A stretch of 64,000 nt of DNA from contig PUDQ02000057.1 of NCBI GenBank assembly GCA_002964805.2, forward strand, positions 558,001-622,000, in the 5' to 3' direction. The notes below the pieces were generated by a model. The model ran no database searches. It was given only the letters and a program-made list of their open reading frames with translations, and was not told the DNA's origin. Both the position numbers and the translations under genes were made by a program. Origin of the DNA: Trametes villosa. Taxonomy: Eukaryota > Basidiomycota > Agaricomycetes > Polyporales > Polyporaceae. How positions within the stretch are numbered: the first letter of the stretch is position 1; every line of letters begins with the position of its first letter. Shown here in pieces: positions 36,380 through 47,449 of the stretch.

Positions 36380-39367
36380 ATGCTAAAATCACCACTCTTT
36401 TTACTCTCTCTGGTTGCCTACGCGCATGCAGTCACCATCTACGGCCAGCAGGGCATGACCATGCCCTCTGGGGTGTCATCGACCGCGGATGCAGCAGCGA
36501 CGACCTCCGCTTCCTCCTCCACCAGCTGGCTCTCCAACTTGGCAGCATACAACAATGTCACCCTCACCCCACCTGCGCTGCCATCACCCATGCCAAGCAC
36601 GAACTTCGGGATCACCGTGCTCAGCAACGCACAGAGCGTGAATGGACTGTCGGTCGCGCAGAAGGCGAATTTCCTTGGGTTCTCCATCGAAATGTCGGTG
36701 GTCCAACAAGTTAGTGAGTAGCCAACAACGTTCCTGGACCAACAACTGGATCTCATGATCGATCTTTGCACTCAATAGTCGGGAAGAACGCGTACGCCCA
36801 GAGATGCACATCCTTCTTGGCGAACACGACGAGCTCACTTGGCGCGTTATAGGTCCTTCATCCAAGTCCCCTTCCTCAACCTCCTTGCTACTATTGCCGA
36901 CAGGGCAGGTAGCGTCGTCGTCCGTGTGGGTGGTAACACCCAGGAGACGGCAACCCTCGTGGACAGCCTGCCCAATAACGCGATGATTGCGAAGGACAAG
37001 GAGAACGCGAGCAACCCAGTAAGCACTCAACTCCATTCTCCTGCCTCTCTTTTCCCCTACCCCGCGTTTGTCGTGTTCGCTGGCATGTTGAAGGCGAGGA
37101 GTCGCCTGATTGCGCCCAGAGCGCCCAGAATGGCACCGGGTAAAATGGGCATGAATGCTGGGGTGAAGAATGGTATTCAGCCCCATTTCATCGGGGAAAT
37201 GCATTCGTCGAGGATGTGAAGCACCATTTGGAGGGCCGCGAGCGCATATACGTCTCGTTTCGATGCTGGGCGGGCGAGATGTCTTGACGACGGTGCTCCT
37301 CCGCGATACTGTGACGTCATCATAAGCCCAGCACGAGGCTTGGCGGCGCAGTTTCCGGACGAGACGCCCACAAGTCGTCCACAAGGTCCTACATCCCAAG
37401 ACAGCAGCGCCAGAACCTTGGCGGCGTAAGATCACCGATTCTGAATTTGCGGGATACCCTCACGGTGGCGATGCAGGCGTTTCTCCTGGGATTCCGGAGT
37501 GCTGCGGGTAGCGACGGGAGGCTGATTGGTTTTGCTTTCTAGACCGATACCCCGATCCTGGATTTCACGGCCGAGATGCTCTATCTTATGGCGAACGTGT
37601 CGGCGTTGGTCAACACCAAGTGGTATCTGGGTATTCCCTTCAACGACACTGCCAACCTGCGGCTACAAATCGCGGAAGCGGCGGAGACGATCCTTGGCGA
37701 CAACGTTCTTGCCTTCCAGCTCGGTAACGAACCCGATCTTTACGCAGAGTAAGTATCCCTACTTGTCAGAATAGCAAGACAACACTGACACTACGTTTAG
37801 CCATCAACATCGTTCGCCTGGCTATAACCAGTCTGATTACTTCACCGAGTTCGGGGTCGTCGTGCAGGCGATCCAGAACGACCCGAAGATCAAGAGCCGC
37901 GGCAACCTGGTCGCGCCCAGCTTGCAGGGTACTTGGACAATGGAGTCGGTCTACGAGACGGGTTTCCTCACCACCTACGCGGATTCCATCAGCATCGTCT
38001 CCGTTGAGCAGTATGTCTTATGGTTTCTCCACGAAGCGGGAACTACATGCTGACATACCAATACAGCTACCCCGACAACAACTGCGCTGCCGCCTTCCCC
38101 GACGCTGGCTTCGGTGACCCCAAGAACCCCCAGGATGTCTTCGCGAACTACCTGAACCACGGAAGCGGTCAGGGCCTCGTCAACCCTTACCTTAGCGCCA
38201 TTCCCGCCGCGCAGCAGCTCGGCAAGCAGTTCATGATGTTCGAAACGAACACCGCGTCCTGCGGTGGTTTCCCTGGTATCAGCGACAGCTTCGGGTCTGC
38301 GCTGTGGGGTGTCGACTACGGCCTGCAGATGGCATACAGCAACTTTACCGGCGCGCTTCTGCACGTTGGTGGACAGGATGTCTCCTACAACGTGAGTTAA
38401 CTTGGTGTTCCCTGATAGGATCAAAACTGACTGGTATTCTTTGCAGCCCTTCACTCGTACGTCGCGGATGATTTCCCGCTGGGTATCTATGCTAACATCT
38501 TCAAACAGCCCCGCCTACTAACCTTTCCTCGGTCAACGGGTGGACCATCGGCCCGACCTTCTACTCCTCGCTCGTCATCGCCGAGGCCCTCGGGAAGTCC
38601 AATACCTCCCGCGTCCTCGACCTCTTCGCGAACGGCGCCAACACATACACCCCGGGCTACGCCATCTACGAGAACGACGCGATCGCGCGGCTCGTCCTGA
38701 TCAACTTCATGTCCGAGCAGGGCGGCCAGGGCGCGTACACCGCGACGATCTCGGTCGGCGGTGGTGATACCGGCGAGCAGAACGGCACGCCGGCGCAGGT
38801 GAAGGTCAAGTGAGTATTACCGAGGTATTGCGCGTAAGGACGTTGCTCAACGCGTTACCTGCAGGTACCTTCAGGCCCCGACCGTCGCCGAGAAGAACAA
38901 CATCACTTGGGCCAACCAGGTATGTTACAATCTCCCACTCAAGAGTTCACGCATAGCTCATTGTTCCATAGACATTCGGTGGACGCTTTGAAGCCGATGG
39001 TCGTCTCAGCGGCACCGAGGTCATCCAGACCATCACCTGCGACACGGGCGCGAACACATGCCAGATCCCCGTCCCCGCGCCCGGCATCGCGCTCGTCTAC
39101 CTCTCCAACGACGCGCAGTCGGCCGTGGACCCGAGCGCGTCCGCGACGTTCGCGACGACGGCGGTGACGAAGACCGCGAACACGGTCACGATCGACGCGA
39201 GCGTGCTCGCGACGAGCAACGGACAGAACGGCGCGGGCCGCTCGCTGAGCAGCACGAGCAAGGGCAGCAGCTCCGCGGGGCGCACCGCGGGCGTCGCGCC
39301 CGGCCTGACCGCCCTCGCGATGGTCCTCGCGGGTGTCTCGGTCCTCGCCGCGGCCGCGCGCCGGTGA
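36380..39367 (+). CDS. GH79 beta-glucuronidase-like enzyme, copy B
   Basis: Paralogue of copy A with the same domain order. The signal peptide is MLKSPLFLLSLVAYAHAV and is followed directly by TIYGQQG. Then come FLGFSIEMSVVQQV, VVVRVGGNTQETATLVDSLP, LGNEPDLYAE (predicted acid/base Glu) and FMMFETNTASCGG (predicted nucleophile). The Ala/Gly/Ser-rich C-terminus (SSAGRTAGVAPGLTALAMVL) is a probable GPI signal. It uses the same two ultra-short exons, 36779-36791 (13 nt) and 38447-38456 (10 nt). Two differences stand out. The intron after ENASNP is about 520 nt (37020-37541), against about 60 nt at that place in the other copies. A late intron splits NQ from TFGGRF (about 38921-38971); it is shared with copy C but absent from A and D. 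The ATG at 36380 opens the signal peptide. Confidence 0.9.
36779..36791 (+). other. 13-nt exon of GH79 copy B
   Basis: tcgggaagaacgc lies between acceptor aatag and donor gtacgc. It codes I-G-K-N-A across its junctions and leads into SFIQVPFLNLL. Confidence 0.75.
38447..38456 (+). other. 10-nt exon of GH79 copy B
   Basis: cccttcactc lies between acceptor tgcag and donor gtacgt. It codes P-F-T plus one base, leading into PPTNLS. Confidence 0.75.
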
Positions 39368-40572
39368 TGCGACGATGATAGCCTCCTCCGGACAGTGGAG
39401 TGAGCACATGCGCGTGGGCGCTGCGAGTTTGGCTGGACTGTATCTATATTCTTTGGACGCTGGCGGGCGATGTGCCGGCGCTGTTGGACTTTTCCAAACC
39501 CCCAAGCACACGGCGACTGGATTGTAGAGGTACAGTAATATCTACGCACCTAATGTTACTGATTTCCTCTGTATCGCCGACCGGGATTTCCACCACGCTG
39601 TGTGTCATTCCCAAGCATGACGTGGACCGCAGATGCATCCAAGCCTAACAAACTCCAAGATCCCCACGTCGTGTTTAATAGGCCGCTTCCTATTCAACAG
39701 CAGACCGTCCATAGTCAGCACGCCGGCTATGCACGGCAACATCGCACGCTTGTTTGATTCCTACCTACTGCGACGGAGGCGGCGGTCTGCGGTCTGGTGA
39801 GTTGGTCACCGTTAACTCCTTCGGGCGGATGCTGCCCAAAGTGTCGGTTGGTTATTGAAGGACCGACAGGGGTGAAGTGCTACGTGGTAACCGCGACCAA
39901 ACTCCATTTGCACAAGTGTAGCTACTCTGCATGGAAGTGCAGCACGCAAGCGTCAGCTCGCCTGCCTGTCGACGTTTGAACGACCACATTACATCTGTAC
40001 ACGGCATCCCGTTCTCTCACCACCGCTTCATACTCAAAGTCTCGGGTTGTTAGTGGGTGATTGTGATGCCAGCCCGGTGGCCATCAGACCTGAACGTGAT
40101 CTCGACGACTGTGCGTTGCTGACTCCCGAAGCACCGGCTCTCACCTGCGAAGCTTCTCGACGATGGAAGCTCAGCAAACAACTCGCTCAAACATATACTG
40201 GGCAATACCAAGCTTTGCCGTTCCCATCTAGCGTTCAATGCCCACAGAGATCACTTGTGAGTGCATCGAGCAAGGCCAGGGCCTAGACGCTCACGCCCAT
40301 ACAGTGCCTGCAGGGTCGGATCTCTGTCGGGCTGTGTTAGCGCGCGGTGTACAGCCGCGGGCAGGGCGTTTTTGCGGGAGTCGAGGAGGTGCATCGAGCC
40401 CGATCCCGAGATGCGGCCTTTTTGATTCCTGGCCCGGACGCGGTCAGTGCAAGCCGCACAACGCGGTATCTGGACAGTCGGGCCCGCCGTCCATAAAACC
40501 ACCCGCCCCTCCCCGCGTGCGCTTCCAGTCCCCCTCCCACCCTTTTCCCTTTCTTCACGGACTGACGACGCT
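39368..40572. other. Intergenic between GH79 copies B and C
   Basis: A 1.2-kb spacer with no supported gene. The copy C promoter is at the right: a TATA-like cataaaa at 40492-40498, then a pyrimidine-rich stretch at 40525-40556. Confidence 0.45.
40492..40498 (+). promoter_or_regulatory. TATA-like box of GH79 copy C
   Basis: cataaaa lies about 75 bp upstream of the ATG at 40573, the same distance as in copy A. Confidence 0.5.
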
Positions 40573-43159
40573 ATGCTTCGCCTTGGTCCTCTAGGCGTTG
40601 TGCTCCTCCTTGCGTCTCTTTCATGCCATGCGGTCGTCGCGGTGACCATCTACGGCCCTTTAGGCGCCCAGCACCCGAGTGGCACGGCGGTGGCTTCCGG
40701 AGCGACGCCCTCGTCAACACTGGGCAGCCCAGACTGGACTGGCAAGCTGAACGCGTACAATAACGTCCGGCTGCAGGCCCCGCCGCTGCCGAATCCCATG
40801 CCTCCGACGACGTTCCCGATTGTGGTCCCGAGCCAGGCCCAGAACATGCCTGGTCTGTCTATCCCTCAGCGAGGCGACTTCTGGGGCTTTTCAATTGAGA
40901 TGTCCGTGGTGCAGCAAGTTAGTGAGTAGCCTTCCTTAGGACTTGTGGAATGGTCGTCTGACAGTATTATTCACCTAGTTGGCAAGAACGCGTAAGTTCG
41001 GTTCGCTGTACTGAGGCGGCCCGCGCGGAAGTGGCTTATTCACGGCGCACGCTTAGATCCTTCGTTCAAGTCCCCTTCCTCAACCTGCTGGCCGCCGTAG
41101 TGGAGCGCGCGGGCAGTGTACGAATTCGAGTCGGCGGTAATACACAGGAGACGGCCACGCTCGTGGACAGCCTGGCGGACAACGCGATGATCGAGAAGGC
41201 GAAGTCCACCGAAGCGCCGACCGCGAAAGGGGTATGTGCCACACAGTTTCACCGCGCCCGCGCGCGTGCACTCATGAGCGGCCTGATGCACAGGGCGCGA
41301 CGCCGACCCTGGTCTATACGCCGGAGCTGCTGCACCTCATGTCAAACGTGTCCGCGCTCGTGAACGCGAAGTGGTATCTGGGTACGTAAGATTGAGCCAC
41401 TGGCATGGTCGGGTGTTGATGGTGCGGCGTTCACAGGTATACCGATGAACGACACGTCCAATCTCAGGCTCCAGATCGCAGAGGCCGCGGACGCGATCTT
41501 GGGCGACAACATACTTGGGTATCAAGTTGGCAATGAACCCGATCTTTACGCAGAGTGAGAACCCCTATTCTCTGTTCAGCCTGACAGTTACTCATCGCGT
41601 GCGCCCTTCAGCCACGGCCACCGAGCACCGGGATACGATCAGAATGACTACAAGAACGAGTTCGGCGTGGTTGTGAACGCGGTGCAGCAAGATGGGAAGA
41701 TTCAGAACAAGAACAAGCTCATTGCACCGAGTCTGCAGGGTACTTGGAACCCCGAGGACCTCTTCGCCACCGGCTTCCTCGACGCATACGCGTCCTCTCT
41801 GAGCGTGATAGCTATGGAGCAGTATGTGGACATGCCCCCACTCTCCTGAGTCGATACTGAACAGTCGACCATAGCTACCCTGACCAAAACTGCGCCGCGG
41901 AGTTCCCCGACGGCACCTTCGGACCCATCAAGGACCCTCAGGCGGTGTTCCCGAACTATCTTACCCACGCCTCTGGTCAGAACCTCGTCAAGCCCTATCT
42001 GAACACTGCAGGCATCGCCCAGCAGCTGGGCAAGGAGTTCATGATGTTCGAGACGAACACCGCGTCCTGCGGAGGTTTCCCTGGCGTCAGCGATAGCTTC
42101 GGCTCGGCTATCTGGGCCGTCGACTACGGTCTGCAGATGGCGTTCAGCAACTTCACCGGCGCGTTGCTTCACGTTGGTGGTCAGAATGTATCGTACAACG
42201 TGAGTACATATTCTACCTTTATTGGTGTTCCTTCGCTGACGAGCAACCATACGCAGCCCTTCACACGTGAGTCACTTCCCGTGCAGACGACCCTTGTTAA
42301 CTCCGAAGCTGACACCGGTAATTCTTAGCCCCTCCCACTAACCTTTCCACCTTCGATCAATGGACCGTCGGACCCGTTTTCTACTCTACGCTCTTCATGG
42401 CCGAGGCCCTCGGTACCTCTAACAACTCCCGCGTTGTCGACCTACTTCCCAACGACGGCAACGAGTTCACGCCTGCCTACGCCATTTACGAGGATCACGC
42501 TCTCGCGAGGATCGCTTTGATCAACTTCATGAGCGGGCAGAACGGTGCGGGCACTTACACCGTCTCGCTCTCTGTTGGCGGCAATCAGGTTGGCGAGCCC
42601 AACGACATCCCAGCGCAAGTCAAAGTCAAGTGAGTTATGCCACCCAATGTGATGGTTCCTGTTGTTTAGCATCTCTGCAGGTATCTCCTTGCCCCATCCG
42701 TGAGCGAGAAAGAGCGGATCACATGGGCGAACCAGGTGGGTATCCTCGTCAGTACATCTTTCGCCGTGCTCACATTTGCTGCAGACGTTCGGAGGCCGCT
42801 TCCAAGCTGACGGCCGCCTATCCGGTCAGGAGTTCGTCCAGACAATCACCTGCGACCAGGGCGCGAACACCTGCCAGATTCCGGTGCCAGCCCCAGGCGC
42901 CGCCCTCGTCTTCCTCTCCAACGATGCGCAGTCCCATGCCGACCCTACGACCATGACCTTCTCCACAACCTCGGTTACGAAGGCCGCAGAAACGATGACC
43001 ATTCCCGCAAGTGCGCTCGCGACCAGCAATGGTCACGGCGGTCGGCTTCCCCTCTCTGGCACGAGTAAGGGTGGTGCCAACGGGGCTGCCATGCTTGCTA
43101 TCCCGCTTTCCCTATCCTTCGCATCATTGCTTCTTGGTGCGCTCGTTCTCCTTCGATGA
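40573..43159 (+). CDS. GH79 beta-glucuronidase-like enzyme, copy C
   Basis: Third + strand paralogue. The signal peptide MLRLGPLGVVLLLASLSCHA precedes VVAVTIYGPLG. The family segments FWGFSIEMSVVQQV, VRIRVGGNTQETATLVDSL, VGNEPDLYAE (predicted acid/base) and FMMFETNTASCGG (predicted nucleophile) are all present. The C-terminus ends in a strongly hydrophobic run (LAIPLSLSFASLLLGALVLL), typical of a GPI-attachment signal. The tiny exons are 40979-40991 (13 nt) and 42257-42266 (10 nt). It shares with copy B the late intron that splits NQ from TFGGRF (about 42736-42784), so B and C look like the closest pair. Its introns are otherwise short. It converges on copy D with 440 bp between stop codons. 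Confidence 0.9.
40979..40991 (+). other. 13-nt exon of GH79 copy C
   Basis: ttggcaagaacgc lies between acceptor cctag and donor gtaagt. It codes I-G-K-N-A across its junctions. Confidence 0.78.
42257..42266 (+). other. 10-nt exon of GH79 copy C
   Basis: cccttcacac lies between acceptor cgcag and donor gtgagt. It codes P-F-T plus one base. Confidence 0.78.
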
Positions 43160-43599
43160 TCTCACGGACCATGGCTCCCGGACTATCTCGGCCTGCGAGA
43201 CGGACGCTTCGCATGCACCCTAGTAAACACAGACAGTAATTCTTGGACACGGACTTTGGTACTTTTACGAACACCTACCTGCACTTGTATTCCTAGCCTA
43301 CATCACATCGCTACTTCACATCACGACGCTCTCGATCGCTAATGTCTATCGTATTTTGATGACTTCTAGCATTGTGTGCTCCAGACGCCGCGATGCTCCC
43401 AAGAATCATTCTCGCACAGTGAGCTTCAAGGTTCAAGTACATCCACGAAGCGGTATATTGACAGTATAATCCATAATAATATAGCTAGGTATCCAGGAAA
43501 GCGATAGCGACAGACATGCGACATCAAAGTCGTGTGGACTAAGCAATGTGAGTTCTCGCTCACAGACGAAAGCAAAGCCCTGCGCAGCTAGGGCGGACA
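43160..43599. other. Convergent spacer between GH79 copies C and D
   Basis: 440 bp holding the two 3' UTRs, AT-richer than the genes. No gene or clear repeat is seen. Confidence 0.5.
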
Positions 43600-46500
43600 T
43601 TAGAGCTGTCGCGCGACAGCCCTTCGGACAACCTCCGCGCCCGCGACCATGGCAAGCAACGCAACAGCACCGGGGTACACTCCCGCCGCCCGAGGCGCAG
43701 CGTTACTGCTCCCGGAGCTCGTGCTTCCGTAGCGGCCCGCCATGCCCTTGTTCCCGTTCGACGTCGCGAGCACGGCCTGGTCGATCGTCGCGGTGTTCTT
43801 CGCCTTCGTGATCGCGGTAGTGCCGAACGTCGCGGTGCTCGCGGGCTCGGACTCCTTCATCGCCTCGTCCGTCATGAAGACGAGCGCGAAGCCAGGCGCG
43901 GGCACCTTGATCTGGCAGGTGTTCGCCTGCTGGTCGCACTGGACAGTCTCGATCTTGAGCTCGCCCTTGAGGCGGCCGTCAGCCTCGAACTGCCCGCCCA
44001 TCGACTGTCCGCCCCAGGTGACGTTCCACTTGTCGCCGACGGAGGGCGCGACGAGGTACCTGCACAATCACACGTCAGCACTTTTCGGCCACGCTCTCGA
44101 GCAACACAGTGCTTACTTGACTTTGACTTGCGCAGGGGTGCCGTTGGGCTGGCCAGACTGGCCGCCACCGATCGACACAGTCGCGGTGTAGTCGTTGGCG
44201 CCCGAGGGGTCCGTCATGAAGTTGATGAGCGCAAGACGTGCGAGGTTGTCGTTCTCGTAAATCGCGTAGCCCGGCGTGAAGATGTTCCCTTCGTTCTGGT
44301 TGAGGTCGATGATGCGCGAGTTGTTCGACGATCCGAGCGTCTCGGCGACCGCGAGCACGGAGTAGTAGATCGGACCGACGGTCCACTCATGGAAGGACGA
44401 TTGGTTCGTGGGCACGGCTGTTCACGCGGGATGTCAGTCATATTCACTGTTAGGGTGCATATATGCGGTCATACCTGTGAATGGCTGTAAGGAAGACAGG
44501 GGTAAGCATCACAGCCTTCCGGTACGTGCGACGACACACTCACGTTGTAATACACGTTCTGGCCACCGATGTGCAGCAGCGCGTGCGAGAAGTTGCTGTA
44601 CGCCATCGTCAAGCCGTAGTCCAGCGCCCACAGCGCCGCGCCGAAGCTGGTACTGATGCCCGGGAAACCGCCACACGACGCCGAGTTCGTCTCGAACATG
44701 ATGAACGGTTTGTTTGCTTGTTGTGCGATCGCCGTCGAGTTCAGGTAGATCTTGACGATGTCCTGGCCCGCGGTGTGGTTCAGGTACCGCGCGAACTCTC
44801 TCTGCGGGTCGACGGGCTCGCCGAAGCCTTCGTACAGGGCGGCACAGTTGTCGTCGGGGTAGCTGGGGGTAGGAGGGTAAGTCGGGTGCCTCAAAGTCAA
44901 ATGTTCCTCCGCTTACTGTTCGACGGTCAGTGCACCGAGAGTCTCAGCGTACGCCGGGATAAAACCAGTGTTCCAGATGTCTGTGTTGTCATGAATGTCA
45001 GCACCTTCGACGCCCCTCAACCCACACTGTTAGTCAGAATTGTAACGCACCTTCTGGGTACCAATCTCCCGTCGCCAGACTCGGGCCAATGAGGTTGTTC
45101 GTGACAGGGACGTTCAGCGCCTTGATACCTGCGATCACGTCGCCGAACTCGCCGAAGTAGTCGAACGGCCCATATCCTGGCTGACGGTGGCCGTGTCTGC
45201 AGTAAGGGTCAGCTATATGCTCTCATACATGTAGGACGAAGCTCGACAACGACAATAACACCGGGGTATACGCGGGGGCTTGCACCTCAAGCAGCCTAAC
45301 TCAAGCAACTGACTCCCGACAGCGGGAGCTCGTCGCAAGATCGTGCATATACCCAGGAGCCAGAGAATCCTGTAGTATCCGACTTGGAAAGACACCTACC
45401 TCTGGTACAGATCGGGTTCGTTGCCGACTTGGAAGCCGAGCAGGCTGTCGCCAAGGATGCGCTCGCCCCATTCAACAATGTCGAGTGCGAGGTTCGCGGA
45501 GTCGTTGAGAGGTACACCGAGGTACCACTTCACATTCGTCAGAGCTGAGATGTTCGAGAGCAGATATAAGATCTCGGTCGTGTACAACAGACCGGGCGTT
45601 TGTGTCTATTGTATACAGGGCGTCAGCGCAAGGATAGGGCCGGGCAGGACGGCGAGAACTTACCGGGTTGTTCGTGTTGACCTTCTGCTTCTCGATCGCC
45701 TTGCCGTCTTCCAGCGAAGGGACCATGCGGGCGAAATCCTGGGTGTTACCGCCGACACGGACGTGTACTCGGCCCGCGCGCTCGGCCACGAGAGACATCA
45801 AGTTCAGGAATGGCGGATGGATAAATGAGCTAGTACGCTGTAAGCACAGGTTACGCCGATCGAGGCATGCAGAACGGCTTACCCATTCAGACCGACTGTA
45901 AATCGCACGGAGGGTCCAGTCAGTAATCTTGTTTGTAGTAGCTGAACCACTACACAGACGCCACGAGCAGTCCGGCCTCGAGAACACGCAGAGGTTGTCG
46001 CCGCATTATTATGACTATACGATCATTCTCAGACGGGATATGGGTCGTGCCCGGAGGGACGTTAAGAGGCGTGAGCCACGAGTGTACCGCGCCGGTGAGT
46101 GCGAGGTTGGTCCAGTCAGAACCCTTCTTCAATCCCCGTGAGCCCACAGCTTTCTTCTATTTCCTTACCTGACCCATCCCAAGGCATTGGCCAATTGCGG
46201 AGCGCTTCCCCAAGTTACATGCCCATGTGCGGATGGTCTTCCCTCCGGACTTACACTCTTGCCGTTGCTACGACCGCGCGAGGCATGGGGATCTGTACTC
46301 ACTGACTTGGGTCACCACGGACATTTCCACCGAGAAGCCATAGAACGCTCCGCTGAGTGGTATCGAGAGACCCTGGACATTGTTCGCCGTCGCCGAGAGC
46401 TGGATTCCGAACTGGGTGGGCGGCCGTGGATCGGGGAGCGGTGGCGGGTCCAGTACGCGGGGATCGTACGCCGCGAGGCCCGTAAACGTTGCTCCGGCCG

Positions 46501-46603
46501 CGAGGGAGGTGGCGGTCGCGAGCGGGGTCTGCCCGTAGACAGTGACGGCCCGCACGCCGCTGAGCGCGGCGAGGAGGGTGAAAAGGAGGGTGGGGACGGC
46601 CAT
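43600..46603 (-). CDS. GH79 beta-glucuronidase-like enzyme, copy D (inverted)
   Basis: Fourth paralogue, on the opposite strand. The signal peptide MAVPTLLFTLLAALSGVRA precedes VTVYGQTPL. Family segments are FYGFSVEMSVVTQV, VHVRVGGNTQDFARMV, VGNEPDLYQR (predicted acid/base) and FIMFETNSASCGG (predicted nucleophile). The C-terminus (SSNAAPRAAGVYPGAVALLA) is a probable GPI signal ending VARQL. It needs the same micro-exons: 45883-45895 (13 nt, coding I-G-L-N-G) and 44475-44484 (10 nt). Intron 1 is 407 nt (45896-46302), much longer than the roughly 60-80 nt in the other copies. There is no intron within GQSMGGQFEADG, as in copy A. A TATA-like sequence lies 28-37 bp upstream of the ATG at 46603. 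All key residues are intact, so nothing marks it as a pseudogene. Confidence 0.88.
44475..44484 (-). other. 10-nt exon of GH79 copy D
   Basis: Minus-strand ccattcacag lies between acceptor ttacag and donor gtatga. It codes P-F-T plus one base, leading into VPTNQS. Confidence 0.75.
45883..45895 (-). other. 13-nt exon of GH79 copy D
   Basis: Minus-strand tcggtctgaatgg lies between acceptor ttacag and donor gtaagc. The next acceptor is ctag before ctcatttatc, giving SFIHPPFLNLM in frame. Confidence 0.72.
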
Positions 46604-47449
46604 GATGGGGGCCGGGGGGAGAGAGCGAAATGCATATATTACTGCCCTCGCGCTCGGCCATTATGGCCAAGGTCGCAATGCAGCCGGCTGCCCAAGGTCA
46701 TCATCAGCTCGCCTGAGCACATCCCCGCTGCCTGTGTCTTGGCAAGTTGTGCCGGTCGGAGTTCCGGATGGGTTGCGTCCCCCGCGATGGGATTTCAACT
46801 GCGATGCACCGGAGTCAGTTTCCTCCGCAAAGATTTAGAGCGGCGCTCACAAGAGATACTAAGAACGGGTTGTCACGATCATCCCGCCAAGCAGCTTGGT
46901 TGCATTCCAAGAGCTCTCTCTGCGTTCTTGTACTTTCCTGCACCACTTGTGCTTGTTATTCGTCTGTCCTGACGTCTTCTATCTGTGCTCTGCGTTCTCC
47001 TGGGTTGTGCTTGTGTCCTGGGCGTGCTGCGCAAAGAGAGTGACTGTGACCCGCCCGCACTGGTGGCGTAGTGGTGGCGCGCGCTTATGGCGTCTCGTTC
47101 GCTAGTGATACGTAGAGGTTGAGTTCTCAGTGCGGGGTGATGCACCGGCGGCGTTGATAATTGCTGGTGACCTGCACGTATTCCATTTTACTTTGCGGCG
47201 GCCAGGTGAATTTTGTCTCCGGAGGCCTCTGTCAGTGATTTTGGTCAACCGGCATCCCCGGCTCCTCCATCAGTACTACTGAACTCCTGATCTGTCCGGC
47301 GTGATGAGTTTCGGCCGTTTGGCGGTGCGTTATCATTTGCGCATCGCTGTCTTACTTATATGTACACTGGAAGTGGAGAGGGATTCGACAGACCACATGC
47401 ACCCCATGATCCAGTTTGCGACTCACAGGTTACGATGTACCGCCCCGCT
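46604..47449. other. Intergenic between GH79 copy D and the secreted hydrolase
   Basis: An 846-bp spacer between two minus-strand genes. The copy D promoter lies at its left edge, with a TATA-like run at 46631-46640. No gene is supported. Confidence 0.45.
46631..46640 (-). promoter_or_regulatory. TATA-like element of GH79 copy D
   Basis: Minus-strand aatatatgca lies 28-37 bp upstream of the ATG at 46603, which is closer than at the other copies. Confidence 0.35.

Noticed and set aside
43600..46603. GH79 copy D considered a pseudogene because of the 400-nt gap after the first exon
   Set aside because: The 13-nt exon at 45883-45895 with a ctag acceptor downstream restores the frame, and all catalytic motifs are intact.
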